Origin: Bathymodiolus japonicus methanotrophic gill symbiont
GTDB lineage: Bacteria > Pseudomonadota > Gammaproteobacteria > Methylococcales > Methylomonadaceae
Assembly: GCF_019721995.1 (NCBI RefSeq)
Contig: NZ_BLYC01000006.1
Coordinates: forward strand, 1 to 64,000
DNA length: 64,000 bases
Direction: 5' to 3'
This document shows, in pieces, positions 56,467-64,000 of this stretch (positions are counted from its first letter, which is position 1; the number at the start of each line of letters is the position of its first letter). A program made the translations under genes and the position numbers. Under the pieces are notes generated by a model. The model was not told where the DNA came from. It saw only the letters and a program-made list of their open reading frames with translations, and did not search any database.

Positions 56467-56950
56467 CAGTTGTTATTTCCGATGCGGAACCATTGATTGC
56501 TTTATCCCGAATTGGGAAACTAGACTTACTACAACAACTTTTCAACAAGTTTTTATTACAACGATTGTACGAGATGAAGTCCTGGAGAATGACCACTGCA
56601 TAGGTAAAACCGACGTCATAAAAGCAATCGATGCAAACTGGCCCAAAGTTCAAAGCGATTGTATCGGAGGCTGGAAAACAATCAATTCTGGTGTAGATTC
56701 CGGAGAGGCTAGTGCAATATATCTTGCGTTATAAATGCCTGAAAGTACTCTTATTATTGATGACCAAGCGGGAAGAGCCGAGGCAAAATTCCAAAAAATA
56801 ACCATAACCGGTACAGCTGCAATTGTGGCTATGGCAAAAATTCAGGGATACATTTCATCTGCAGGTGATGTATTACATGCTTTGCGTGAATCAGGGTATT
56901 ACATTGGCGATGCTATTGTTGAGATGGTTTTACAGGATATTGGGAAATAG
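56463..56950 (+). pseudogene. DUF3368-family PIN-like toxin, frameshifted and with nonsense codon
   Basis: MTVVISDAEPLIALSRIGKL is the DUF3368 N-terminus (catalytic Asp in SDAEPLI). After a frame slip near 56545 it continues QQVFITTIVRDEVLENDHCI, then INSGVDSGEASAIYLAL, then TAA at 56732 where a sense codon is expected, then MPESTLIIDDQAGRAEA (second acidic cluster) and ITGTAAIVAMAKIQGYI. UPF0175-DUF3368 is a recognised toxin-antitoxin pairing. Two lesions make it inactive. Confidence 0.8.
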
Positions 56951-56953
56951 CTT

Positions 56954-57180
56954 TCATAACAAGATAGGCTGGCAAAGCTCCTCTGTCGATAATAAGGTAT
57001 TTGAATTTTGCAGCATCCCACGTAAACAACTTATATCCTGTTCTGTATTATTTTTCCTTGCTTGTAATATAACTCCACTTTCTGAAGCAACTAGGGTTAG
57101 CTCTGCACCAGTATCCCAATGTTGTGATTCACGTATTGCTTTGGGGGTTACAATTTACCCTTTGCTTGATAATTTAACAT
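56954..57180 (-). pseudogene. AbrB/SpoVT-domain antitoxin remnant
   Basis: Minus strand from ATG 57180: MLNYQAKGK, then after one missing A, IVTPKAIRESQHWDTGAEL, TLVASESGVILQARKNNTE and a stop. The K-I-V-T-P-K-x-I-R and W-D-x-G-x-E-L pattern is the AbrB/MazE-type swapped-hairpin DNA-binding domain of antitoxins. The matching toxin, expected downstream on the minus strand, is absent. Too short for the usual gene finders once frameshifted. Confidence 0.65.
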
Positions 57181-57325
57181 AAGAAGACAGCATATTTTTC
57201 TCTGTAAGAATAAAAGTAAGACGTTAATTTATACGCTCTTTCTTCTTTGTCTTCAACAAACTAATTCCCTATAGTTCCAGGTATTGTTCCTGAATTGTTG
57301 GGCTTCGTTCCTCAGCACCAACCTA

Positions 57326-57486
57326 CGCTGAAAATCATGGAAACGGAGCTTAGCGAAGTGGTGATTTTTAGTCCCTGATAAGCGACAGGGCAATTCGCTG
57401 ATTCGACGTGTGCTAGCAGCACGCGAGAGGAGCAAGAATTGCATTCCGAATAGCCGTCCAGCCAGTGAGGTAGCATGGCGCGCCTG
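57326..57486 (-). repeat. PIE-2 internal deletion derivative (161 bp)
   Basis: Both ends are intact (CAGGCGCGCC and TTTTCAGCG) but 119 bp are missing between two CTACCTCAC repeats present in full PIE-2. Flanks in element orientation are TAATTATG and GTAGGTTGG. 57181-57325 has no recognisable gene. Confidence 0.92.
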
Positions 57487-57491
57487 CATAA

Positions 57492-57581
57492 TTAAGCTTC
57501 ATCTGAGTATTTTGAAAACTTATTATCATATGCTTCTTCATTTCCACCTTGATCCCAGGATGAATCATATTTTTCTTTCAT
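57492..57581 (-). CDS. Small ORF after the helicase (29 codons)
   Basis: MKEKYDSSWDQGGNEEAYD then NKFSKYSDEA. Its acidic, Trp-containing start looks protein-like and it lies 23 bp after the helicase stop on the same strand. It may be the N-terminus of a longer protein truncated near the PIE-2 derivative. I do not assign a function. Confidence 0.3.
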   Translation of the reverse strand: MKEKYDSSWDQGGNEEAYDNKFSKYSDEA

Positions 57582-57604
57582 AGTATTTCTTAAATTCTAT
57601 GTAT

Positions 57605-60091
57605 TTACTGAGTTGGCTTTAGCAAATTCGCCTGAACAATTTTAATCTGTGACTTTATATATCTTTTATTATGCTCCAGTGAATCAGCTAAACGCTCATT
57701 CATATCAATTCTCCACCAGTCTTCCTGTTTTTCATGCTGGATGGCTAATTTGTCTAGCGACAATAAATCATAAATATTCACCCATTCATCTCCGACTTTA
57801 AGTGCCAGATTCGGATTGAAAAGATAATGACCCCGCTTGATGCGAAAAAATATTTTACGATTGTTTTTATCATCTTTAGTAAATTCATTTTTGGATAAAA
57901 TACTGGAAAGATAAGCCCGCTTTTTTCTCCGTTCGGGTAAGACACTGTTGGGCATGTGCTGAACTGCATCCATAAAATCCTGACTAGAAAAAGCACCTGC
58001 CGAATATACTATTTTTTGGGGCAATGTACGATAAAATAAAGCAATCATCATATTCAACATAAAAAATTCCATTTGATGTTTGTCTAGTTTAATTAAACGT
58101 CCATCAACCTGAATACTAATACTTGTTGGTTCTAGTAGGAGGTAGGTGTCTGCTAATTTTTTACGTGCGTAATTCTCATCGCCACTTGCCTGAGAAAGTG
58201 CTATTTGTAAGGCGGTAAATCCATTTTCATCTACTTTTTCGGTATCCGCACCTTGTTCAAATAAGGCTTTAATGACCCCGACATTGCTCACCCATGCAGC
58301 AACCATTAATGGTGTCTGGTTAAATAGATTACGAAAATCGGGACCATATTGGTTCACTTGCTTTATGGCTGCATCCGGTTTTTTAAAGTTATAAGCTGCA
58401 TAGTGCTTCTGCTGTAATAGCTGTAGTCCCTTAGCAGGATTCTTAGCCGGTTTAAAATCAGCTTTGATCAAGCTATTCAGTAGTTTACGGTCTTCATAAA
58501 CCAAGGCATACTCAAATAATTCTAATTTCGCTTTTTTATTGTTTTGTTCAAAAGCTTGTTGTTTCAATGCTTCTAAACTCTCACCACTTATCACTGTCCA
58601 GTTTGGTGTTTTTTGTTTGAGAATTTCCTCACGAATACGCTCAGCTTGTTCCTGTTTTCCTTGTAGTTCCAGTTTATGTGCTTCTTGCCGCCAATCATCA
58701 AGGCTAGAGTTGCTATCGGCAATTTCCAGAGAGGCCTGAGCATTATCCAGTCCAAGTAAAGCTAGTAGTTGTTGTTTAGGCGCACTTTCTATCCAGTATA
58801 GATTTTTAATCGCACGGGTTAAGGCTACATACAGAGAGTTTATGTAAAACTTATAAATCTCTAATGATTTATCGGTTTTGTCTTTGGTACGGGAGAATTT
58901 AAGGTCTTTATCCAGGTCTTCAGCTGTGACACCTTTACTGATTTCCCGATAGCGTTGCTCTTCCTGAGACAGAAAATTGTAAAGAATAATATTTTCGTAT
59001 TCCAGACCTTTAGCTTCTTGTATGGTAAAAACCAGTGGTGTACTAAAGTGCTTTTGCGCCATCGGTTTTTTCTCTGGGCTCATCACTATGACGGCAAAGC
59101 GTGTCGAAGCTTTGGTTTTTTTATCCAGCTCTTGTTTGATATGGTCGTTATCTTGTAAGAAAACCACTTCACCTTGCGTGTGACCGTTGCTTTCGACCAG
59201 GTAATGGCTTTCCTTATCAATCGAGCCAAAGCGGTTATTTTTGATTTTCAGTATTTTATTTGCAATCTCAGTCACCTGAGGTGAGTTCCGATAGTTGGTA
59301 TTTAAAATACGAATCAGGTTTTCTGCTCCGCCTAAATCTTCTTGCTTATAAAATAGGCTTTTTACTTTTGACCAGGAAAAAAAGTTGGGATGAACTATCT
59401 GATTGGAGTCACCACATAAAATAAAATCATGCACATGATGCAGGGATTTTATAATCAAATAGAGCTGAATATTGGTCAGATCTTGTACTTCATCGACAAT
59501 AATAAAATCATAACGTGCTTGCAGTTTATCTAAATACTGATGACTAACAACATTGCTATCATAGAGTTTATTGTCTTGTAAAAAACTGAGGTATTTTTCA
59601 AAAATACTATAAACGGCATCTCGCTCTGCTTGCAAGAAGATGGTTTCTTTTATACCTAAAGCTGAGTAGTCTTCTCGACTTAGCCAGCTTTTATCAGTTG
59701 CCGGTCCTGTAATGACACCACGGAATTCTTCAAATAATTTATGCGCATCATTCAGCTGCTTGCCTTGTTTATGGCGGCTAAACCATTGCTGGAAACGCTG
59801 AAAAGTGATGGGCTTGCCTTCGGGAACATGAATGCTTTCTAAAAATTCCTGAAACGATAGAAAATCTACTTGCTGATCTTCATTATCGTAGTTATGGGCA
59901 TAATATAAATCACGTGAATTTTTGACTAGATAAGCCGACTGGGTCACATATAATACATCACCCACAGCATGTTTCATTTTTTCCAAAGTCAGTGCGGTTT
60001 TACCGCTACCCGCCGAACCAATAATTACCAGAGGCGACTGTAAGGCATAGACTGCTTGCTGACTATCATCAAATGAGACAATTTTATCCAT
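57605..60091 (-). CDS. UvrD/Rep-like superfamily 1 helicase with ankyrin repeats
   Basis: 828 residues from ATG 60091 (MDKIVSFDDSQQAVYALQS); the open frame runs further upstream only into PIE-3. Walker A GSAGSGKT lies at residues 25-32 and Walker B FIIVDEVQDL near 199-203. FCGDSNQIVHPNFFSW-like ILCGDSNQIVHP, FTIQEAKGLEYENIILY and YVALTRAIKNLYWIE follow, so all SF1A motifs are present. After a helical segment, two ankyrin-like repeats (NQTPLMVAAWVSNVGVIKAL, then NGFTALQIALSQA) and a C-terminal domain of unknown fold follow. Single-gene SF1 helicases with extra domains often belong to defence or mobile loci. The start codon abuts PIE-3. Confidence 0.88.
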   Translation of the reverse strand: MDKIVSFDDSQQAVYALQSPLVIIGSAGSGKTALTLEKMKHAVGDVLYVTQSAYLVKNSRDLYYAHNYDNEDQQVDFLSFQEFLESIHVPEGKPITFQRFQQWFSRHKQGKQLNDAHKLFEEFRGVITGPATDKSWLSREDYSALGIKETIFLQAERDAVYSIFEKYLSFLQDNKLYDSNVVSHQYLDKLQARYDFIIVDEVQDLTNIQLYLIIKSLHHVHDFILCGDSNQIVHPNFFSWSKVKSLFYKQEDLGGAENLIRILNTNYRNSPQVTEIANKILKIKNNRFGSIDKESHYLVESNGHTQGEVVFLQDNDHIKQELDKKTKASTRFAVIVMSPEKKPMAQKHFSTPLVFTIQEAKGLEYENIILYNFLSQEEQRYREISKGVTAEDLDKDLKFSRTKDKTDKSLEIYKFYINSLYVALTRAIKNLYWIESAPKQQLLALLGLDNAQASLEIADSNSSLDDWRQEAHKLELQGKQEQAERIREEILKQKTPNWTVISGESLEALKQQAFEQNNKKAKLELFEYALVYEDRKLLNSLIKADFKPAKNPAKGLQLLQQKHYAAYNFKKPDAAIKQVNQYGPDFRNLFNQTPLMVAAWVSNVGVIKALFEQGADTEKVDENGFTALQIALSQASGDENYARKKLADTYLLLEPTSISIQVDGRLIKLDKHQMEFFMLNMMIALFYRTLPQKIVYSAGAFSSQDFMDAVQHMPNSVLPERRKKRAYLSSILSKNEFTKDDKNNRKIFFRIKRGHYLFNPNLALKVGDEWVNIYDLLSLDKLAIQHEKQEDWWRIDMNERLADSLEHNKRYIKSQIKIVQANLLKPTQ

Positions 60092-60385
60092 CGGGGAGTC
60101 GCTATTTTTGCGAAAGCTTGTTTTGGGCATCCCAGCCCAAGCAAGCAGCAAAAACTTAACGCGACCACTTATGCCTCCGGCGGCCCCGATTCGTCCTCGT
60201 CACCTCGTCCCGACCCAACAAGGGGTCGGAACATAGGCTCCAAATGACTTGACGCCGTGTCGGATGGCCTTTTATTTTGTCTCCACCTTCGCTAACGCTC
60301 AGACTCCGAAAAAACAACGGCCCTACGGCTATCGCGGACTAAAAATCTTCACTTCGCTAAAGCTCCGTTTCCCTGATTTTCAGCG
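60091..60385 (+). repeat. PIE-3 element (295 bp) at the helicase/methyltransferase joint
   Basis: Full length. The T of the helicase start codon is shared with the element's first base. Removing it would give TCT AAT GGA TAA, closing the methyltransferase frame and overlapping the helicase ATG. Confidence 0.94.
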
Positions 60386-60671
60386 TTAGAAAATCCACAG
60401 GCTTGTACGGTCTTTACAGTTTCACGGTTTATATTGGCACCCACTAAGCGCACGGTAATGGGGTTTAGCAGATGCATGATTGCAGCGGCAATTTTATTAC
60501 TACTAAGTACATGCTCTAGTAATAAAACTTCTCCGCCTGGCTTACAGACTCTCTTTAATTCTAGTATTCCCTGCTTTGGGCCGGGTACTGAACAAAACAG
60601 AAAAGTTCCAATAACACTATCAAAGTGGTTATCCGGGAAATCTAATTGTTGTACATCCATAATTGATAGAT

Positions 60672-61792
60672 CCTGAATTCGTATAATAAGTGCATAACCC
60701 TCTGCAAGTATTGGCTAGACTAACACCTGTTGAATTAAGACAAGACATAGGTGTAAAGTAAACAGCTACCAAACAATTTACAGAGGCTACAAATGAGCTA
60801 TACACACCTATGTCCTGAAGAAAGATATTATATAGAAATTGAATTAAAAAAGGGAACTTCACAGAATAAAATAGCAGAAGCCTTAGAACGAAGCCAAAGC
60901 AATATTTCACGCGAGATTAAACGCAATACAGGTCAAAGAGGCTACAGGCATAAACAAGCAGAAGATTTTGCCCAAGAACGACACAAAAACAAGCCTAAAG
61001 AGGTTAAATTAACGGATGAAATAAAAGGCATTGTTAATGTTCGCATTGAGGATGACTGGAGTCCTGAGCAGATTGCAGGGCGGTTAAAACAAAAAGGTAT
61101 AATTAGTCTTCATCATGAAACAATCTACCAGCATATTCTGGCGGACAAAAAGGCAGGGGGTGAACTATACAAGCATCTTCGGCATCAGAACAAAACCTAT
61201 CGCAAGCGGTATGGGTCAGCCCATAATAGGACAGGAATCCCTAATAGAGTCGATATAGATGAGCGTCCTGAAGAGGTCAACAACCGTAAGCGTATAGGTG
61301 ATTGGGAGGCAGATACAATCATTGGGAAAAATCACAAAGGGGCGATTGTAACGTTGGATGAGCGAGTCTCTAAATTACGGTTGACCTTCCCTTTAGCGGG
61401 GAAAAAGGCTCAATATGTATTAGACGCAACTATTTTAATGCTTGATCCTATAAAAAGCTTTGTTAAAACAATTACTTTTGATAACGGGAAAGAGTTTACC
61501 CTGCATGAAAAAATAGCAGAAGCACTAGGCTGTGATACGTATTTTGCGACTCCCTACAGCTCTTGGGAAAGAGGGCAAAATGAGAATGCTAATGGCTTAT
61601 TAAGACAGTATTTCCCTAAAGTAATGGAGTTGATTGATGTTACGATAAAAGAGGTTTTTATAGCCGTTGATAAGCTAAATAGTCGCCCTAAAAAGTGTCT
61701 CAATTACAAAACACCTTATGAGGTATTTGAAGAGCTGACTGGGATAGATATGAAAAATTTATTGGGTTATGTACTTATGACTTGAATTCAGG
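60672..61792 (+). mobile_element. IS30-family insertion sequence (copy C, 1121 bp)
   Basis: Ends CCTGAATTC/GAATTCAGG, 3-bp duplication GAT (60669-60671, 61793-61795). Inserted in the methyltransferase gene. Probably the active version of the family. Confidence 0.95.
60793..61785 (+). CDS. IS30-family transposase, catalytic triad intact
   Basis: 330 residues. Helix-turn-helix EALERSQSNISREIKRN, then GDWEADTIIGKNHKGA (Asp), TITFDNGKEF (Asp) and SSWERGQNENANGLLRQYF (Glu). It differs from the copy at 5225 at only a few positions, including the restored Asp. Its ATG follows a CAGAGGCTACAA ribosome-site region. Confidence 0.96.
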   Translation: MSYTHLCPEERYYIEIELKKGTSQNKIAEALERSQSNISREIKRNTGQRGYRHKQAEDFAQERHKNKPKEVKLTDEIKGIVNVRIEDDWSPEQIAGRLKQKGIISLHHETIYQHILADKKAGGELYKHLRHQNKTYRKRYGSAHNRTGIPNRVDIDERPEEVNNRKRIGDWEADTIIGKNHKGAIVTLDERVSKLRLTFPLAGKKAQYVLDATILMLDPIKSFVKTITFDNGKEFTLHEKIAEALGCDTYFATPYSSWERGQNENANGLLRQYFPKVMELIDVTIKEVFIAVDKLNSRPKKCLNYKTPYEVFEELTGIDMKNLLGYVLMT

Positions 61793-62142
61793 GATCAACG
61801 ACTACTCCCAGATGCTGGCTTTTCTTTTTAGCTTCATTGATCATTGCAGGACTGAAGTCAATTGCAGTTATTGCTTTAGCCGGATAATAGGAGAAATTTT
61901 TTCCTGTTCCGACACCGACCTCAAGGATCTTTTCTCCATGAATTTTCTGCCAGATCTTTTCTCTTAATGCTCCCATCATCATTTTTTCCATCATACTTTC
62001 TATGCGTTCAAAATAGGGTGCCAAACGATCGTAGCGTTTTCTTATGATTTCGGTTTCATTTTCCACTGTTCTTGAGTCTCAATTATATGTTTTGGTTTCA
62101 CTGCAAAAGGCGTGCTAAAGCCACGCCCTACGCTTTTTATTT

Positions 62143-62976
62143 CTACACAGCTATGGGCGCTGCGATATGCGGGTGTGGATCGTATCCTACGATTTCAAAA
62201 TCTTCAAAACGGTAGTCGAAAATACTATCAGGTTTACGTTTGATAATCAGTTTAGGTAATGCTCTGGGTTCGCGCTGTAATTGTATTTTCGCCTGCTCAA
62301 AATGGTTGCTGTATAAATGACAATCACCAATTGAAATAATTATTTCACCAACATCCAGATCGCATTGCTGAGCAATCATGTGCGTAAATATTGCCAGACT
62401 ACAAGTATTATACGGATTGCCTAAAAACAGATCATTACTTCTGATATACAGCGATCCGCTTAGTTTTCCATCAGCCACATACCATTGATAAAGTAAGTGG
62501 CAGGGCGGTAAGGCCATTTTTCCATTAGCTACATTTTCTTGCGGCGATTTTGTTTCATCTGGTAGATCGGCAACATTCCAGCCGCTGATAATATGTCGGC
62601 GGCTATCTGGATTGTTTTTTATGCCAGATATTAATGCGGCTACCTGGTCATAACTCTCACCTTCTACGCCTTTCCAATGCCGCCACTGTGCTCCATAAAC
62701 AGGACCAAGCTCACCTGCTTCAGTCGCCCATTCATTCCAGATTGAGACACCATGCTCGCTTAGATATTTTATATTTGTATCGCCTTTAAGAAACCAGAGT
62801 AGCTCATGAATAATAGATTTAGTATGTAAGCGCTTGGTGGTAACTAAAGGTAGCCCTTCCTGTAAATTAAAGCGTATCTGACGGCCGAATAGAGATTTTG
62901 TACCTGTTCCGGTACGATCTCCTTTTAAGCAGCCTGTAGTAAGTGTTTCTTCTAGTAATTCGAGATATTGTTTCAT
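62143..62976 (-). CDS. thyA: Thymidylate synthase
   Basis: 277 residues. Seen: [20 protein letters not shown] (dUMP phosphate Arg), [38 protein letters not shown] with the nucleophilic Cys, and [12 protein letters not shown], then [12 protein letters not shown]. It makes dTMP from dUMP with methylenetetrahydrofolate. It lies downstream of lgt on the same strand, an order common in gammaproteobacteria. Confidence 0.97.
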   Translation of the reverse strand: MKQYLELLEETLTTGCLKGDRTGTGTKSLFGRQIRFNLQEGLPLVTTKRLHTKSIIHELLWFLKGDTNIKYLSEHGVSIWNEWATEAGELGPVYGAQWRHWKGVEGESYDQVAALISGIKNNPDSRRHIISGWNVADLPDETKSPQENVANGKMALPPCHLLYQWYVADGKLSGSLYIRSNDLFLGNPYNTCSLAIFTHMIAQQCDLDVGEIIISIGDCHLYSNHFEQAKIQLQREPRALPKLIIKRKPDSIFDYRFEDFEIVGYDPHPHIAAPIAV

Positions 62977-62994
62977 GATCTTATTTGAATTAGC

Positions 62995-63049
62995 GGGCTA
63001 AAGCACCGCCCTACGGTAAAAACTGCATTGTAGGGCGGTGCTTTAGCCC
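62995..63049. repeat. REP-like palindrome between lgt and thyA
   Basis: GGGCTAAAGCACCGCCCTAC and the exact complement GTAGGGCGGTGCTTTAGCCC with a 15-bp loop. A dispersed palindrome type that could attenuate lgt-thyA read-through. Confidence 0.8.
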
Positions 63050-63059
63050 ACTGTTTAAA

Positions 63060-63851
63060 TTAGTCAGGTAGGCTGTTTTTTGTATACGCTATGCTCAACA
63101 AAATTATTCCAACAACGATTAATGGCGCTGACAGAATTTGCCCCATAGTTAACCAGTCCATTGCCAGATAGCCTAGATGCGCATCGGGAACCCGGTAGAA
63201 CTCTACTATAAAGCGAAAGATTCCATAGAATAATGCGAACATGCCCGAAACTGCCATATAGGGTCTTTGCTTATTTGAGTAAATCCATAAAATCAAAAAG
63301 AGAGCAAGGCCTTCTAATCCCGCTTCGTATAATTGTGAAGGATGTCTAGCTATAGGCCCTGCGCCAGGAAATACAAATGCCCAGTAAACATCAGTAGGTC
63401 TACCCCATAATTCTGCATTGATAAAATTCCCTATACGTCCAAAGAATAATCCGACGGGTACAACTGGCGCAATAAAATCAGTGAGTGCCAGCATAGTACA
63501 TTGGTTCTTACGGGCTGATACCCACATGGCAATAATCACACCTAATAATCCACCATGAAATGACATGCCGCCTTCCCAGACTTTAAACAGTATTAGAGGG
63601 TTATCAATGAACTGTGGAAAATTATAAAAGATTATATAACCCAATCTTCCTCCAAAAATAACCCCCATCGCTGCATAAAAAACCAGGTCTTCTAAGGCAT
63701 CCGGCTTAATTGGTGAATAGCTTCTGGTTACACGCTTAGTTAGCAATAACCAGGCTCCCCCTATGCCGATTAAATACATAAGCCCATACCAGTGAACTTT
63801 AATTGGGCCTAGACTAATTGCAACTGGATCTATAATTGGGTAAGTAAGCAT
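63060..63851 (-). CDS. lgt: Prolipoprotein diacylglyceryl transferase
   Basis: 263 residues, seven membrane helices. Seen: [35 protein letters not shown] (essential His region), [19 protein letters not shown] (the Lgt signature with essential Asn/Arg) and [13 protein letters not shown]. It adds diacylglycerol to the lipobox Cys, the first step of lipoprotein maturation; clients here include RlpA-type lipoproteins. Confidence 0.97.
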   Translation of the reverse strand: MLTYPIIDPVAISLGPIKVHWYGLMYLIGIGGAWLLLTKRVTRSYSPIKPDALEDLVFYAAMGVIFGGRLGYIIFYNFPQFIDNPLILFKVWEGGMSFHGGLLGVIIAMWVSARKNQCTMLALTDFIAPVVPVGLFFGRIGNFINAELWGRPTDVYWAFVFPGAGPIARHPSQLYEAGLEGLALFLILWIYSNKQRPYMAVSGMFALFYGIFRFIVEFYRVPDAHLGYLAMDWLTMGQILSAPLIVVGIILLSIAYTKNSLPD

Positions 63852-63874
63852 GAGTTTTAGTGTAGTAAAAAAAA

Positions 63875-63902
63875 GGGCGAATTAGCTTTTCGCTAATCCG
63901 CC
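63875..63902. terminator. Hairpin between gyrB and lgt
   Basis: GGGCGAATTAGC TTTT CGCTAATCCGCCC-type stem next to an A-run, in the gap after gyrB. A second palindrome (AGCGGACTGAAGTCCGCACTAC) follows at 63922. Either could end the gyrB transcript. Confidence 0.6.
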
Positions 63903-63949
63903 CTATGATACCAAACTTATTAGCGGACTGAAGTCCGCACTACTTTTTT

Positions 63950-64000
63950 TTATACGTCCAGATTAGAAACCTCTAGTGCATTTTTAACAATAAAATCTCT
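63950..64000 (-). CDS. gyrB: DNA gyrase subunit B, extreme C-terminus (partial)
   Basis: The last 16 codons read RDFIVKNALEVSNLDV and a stop. This matches the GyrB C-terminus (R-x-FIxxNALxVxNLD). The remainder lies beyond the window edge. Confidence 0.8.
   Translation of the reverse strand, partial: RDFIVKNALEVSNLDV

Larger units (their letters stand above)
60386..62066 (-). pseudogene. Class I SAM-dependent methyltransferase (UbiE-like), split by IS30
   Basis: The N-terminal part (MENETEIIRKRYDRLAPYFE, ILEVGVGTGKNFSYYP = SAM motif I, ITAIDFSPAMINEAKKK) and the C-terminal part (MDVQQLDFPDNHFDSVIGTF, CSVPGPKQGILELKRVCKPG, EVLLLEHV) are separated by IS30 with a 3-bp duplication GAT. Joining them restores ...GVVVDLSIMDVQQLDF. 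The C-terminus stops at QACGFSN against PIE-3, some 20 residues short of typical relatives. Related enzymes methylate lipids or quinones; the substrate is unknown. Confidence 0.88.

Overview
The window reads as a gammaproteobacterial chromosome segment of moderate GC content. It carries housekeeping genes typical of that class (aceE-aceF-lpdA, lipB, dacA/dat/ybeD, mltB/rlpA, an Rnf/Rsx electron-transport cluster, dnaA, argS, thyA, lgt and the end of gyrB). A PEP-CTERM protein and palindromes of the 'gggcgtggcttcagccc' type would fit a Methylococcales-like methanotroph or a relative, but that placement is inference. The most striking property is saturation with mobile DNA. Many passenger genes are broken, as in an organism undergoing IS expansion and gene decay. 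Some of the single-base frameshifts could instead be sequencing error.

Layout. 1-13.5 kb is an accessory jungle: an IS30 fragment, a 2-kb duplicated block, a degP relic, a DUF433/DUF5615 toxin-antitoxin pair split by IS30, and an IS66 element holding up to five levels of nested insertions. 13.6-26.6 kb is core: PEP-CTERM protein, lipB, DUF523, ybeD, dat, dacA, rlpA (broken), mltB, lpdA, aceF, aceE. 26.7-30.9 kb is repeats and ISs. 30.9-34.4 kb is a FemAB-like gene and rsxE-G-D. 34.4-37.5 kb is IS630 and IS-G copies. 37.5-43.2 kb holds doxX, a lipase relic, an AraC relic, a sugar transferase, dnaA and an SDR. 43.2-46.4 kb is one MITE swollen to 3.2 kb by nested insertions. 46.4-52.2 kb is an OmpA-like gene, DUF4136, an AI-2E transporter relic, argS, a SPOR protein and DUF1622. 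52.2-57.6 kb is repeats, a CHAP amidase relic and relics of two or three toxin-antitoxin modules. 57.6-64 kb is a UvrD-like helicase with ankyrin repeats, an interrupted methyltransferase, thyA, lgt and the gyrB 3' end.

Main discovery candidate. Three related families of short non-coding elements, here called PIE-1 (260 bp, 7 copies), PIE-2 (280 bp, 3 full copies plus derivatives) and PIE-3 (295 bp, 7 full copies plus fragments), have insert ends defined to the base. Filled and empty sites can be compared inside the window, and removing the element restores the interrupted sequence exactly, with no target-site duplication and no loss. This holds in IS66 tnpB, an IS4-like transposase, a MITE, degP, rlpA (two insertions) and a CHAP amidase gene (two insertions). 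All three families end in CAGCG, have no terminal inverted repeats and no plausible ORF, and are rich in hairpins. PIE-1 and PIE-2 show compensatory base changes in a shared stem. They look like a structured, non-autonomous mobile family using an unusual integration chemistry whose enzyme is not encoded in this window.

Local names used below: IS-E (IS4-like, ends CATCAGTGTTCCC, 8-bp duplication), IS-F (DDE, ends CTCGATGTTCAAG, 5-bp duplication), IS-G (IS4/IS701-like, ends CTGAAGTTTC, 8-bp duplication), MITE-D (204 bp, IS-G-like ends), MITE-F (152 bp, IS-F-like ends), MITE-C (319 bp, ends CCCATCTTCGTCAC).
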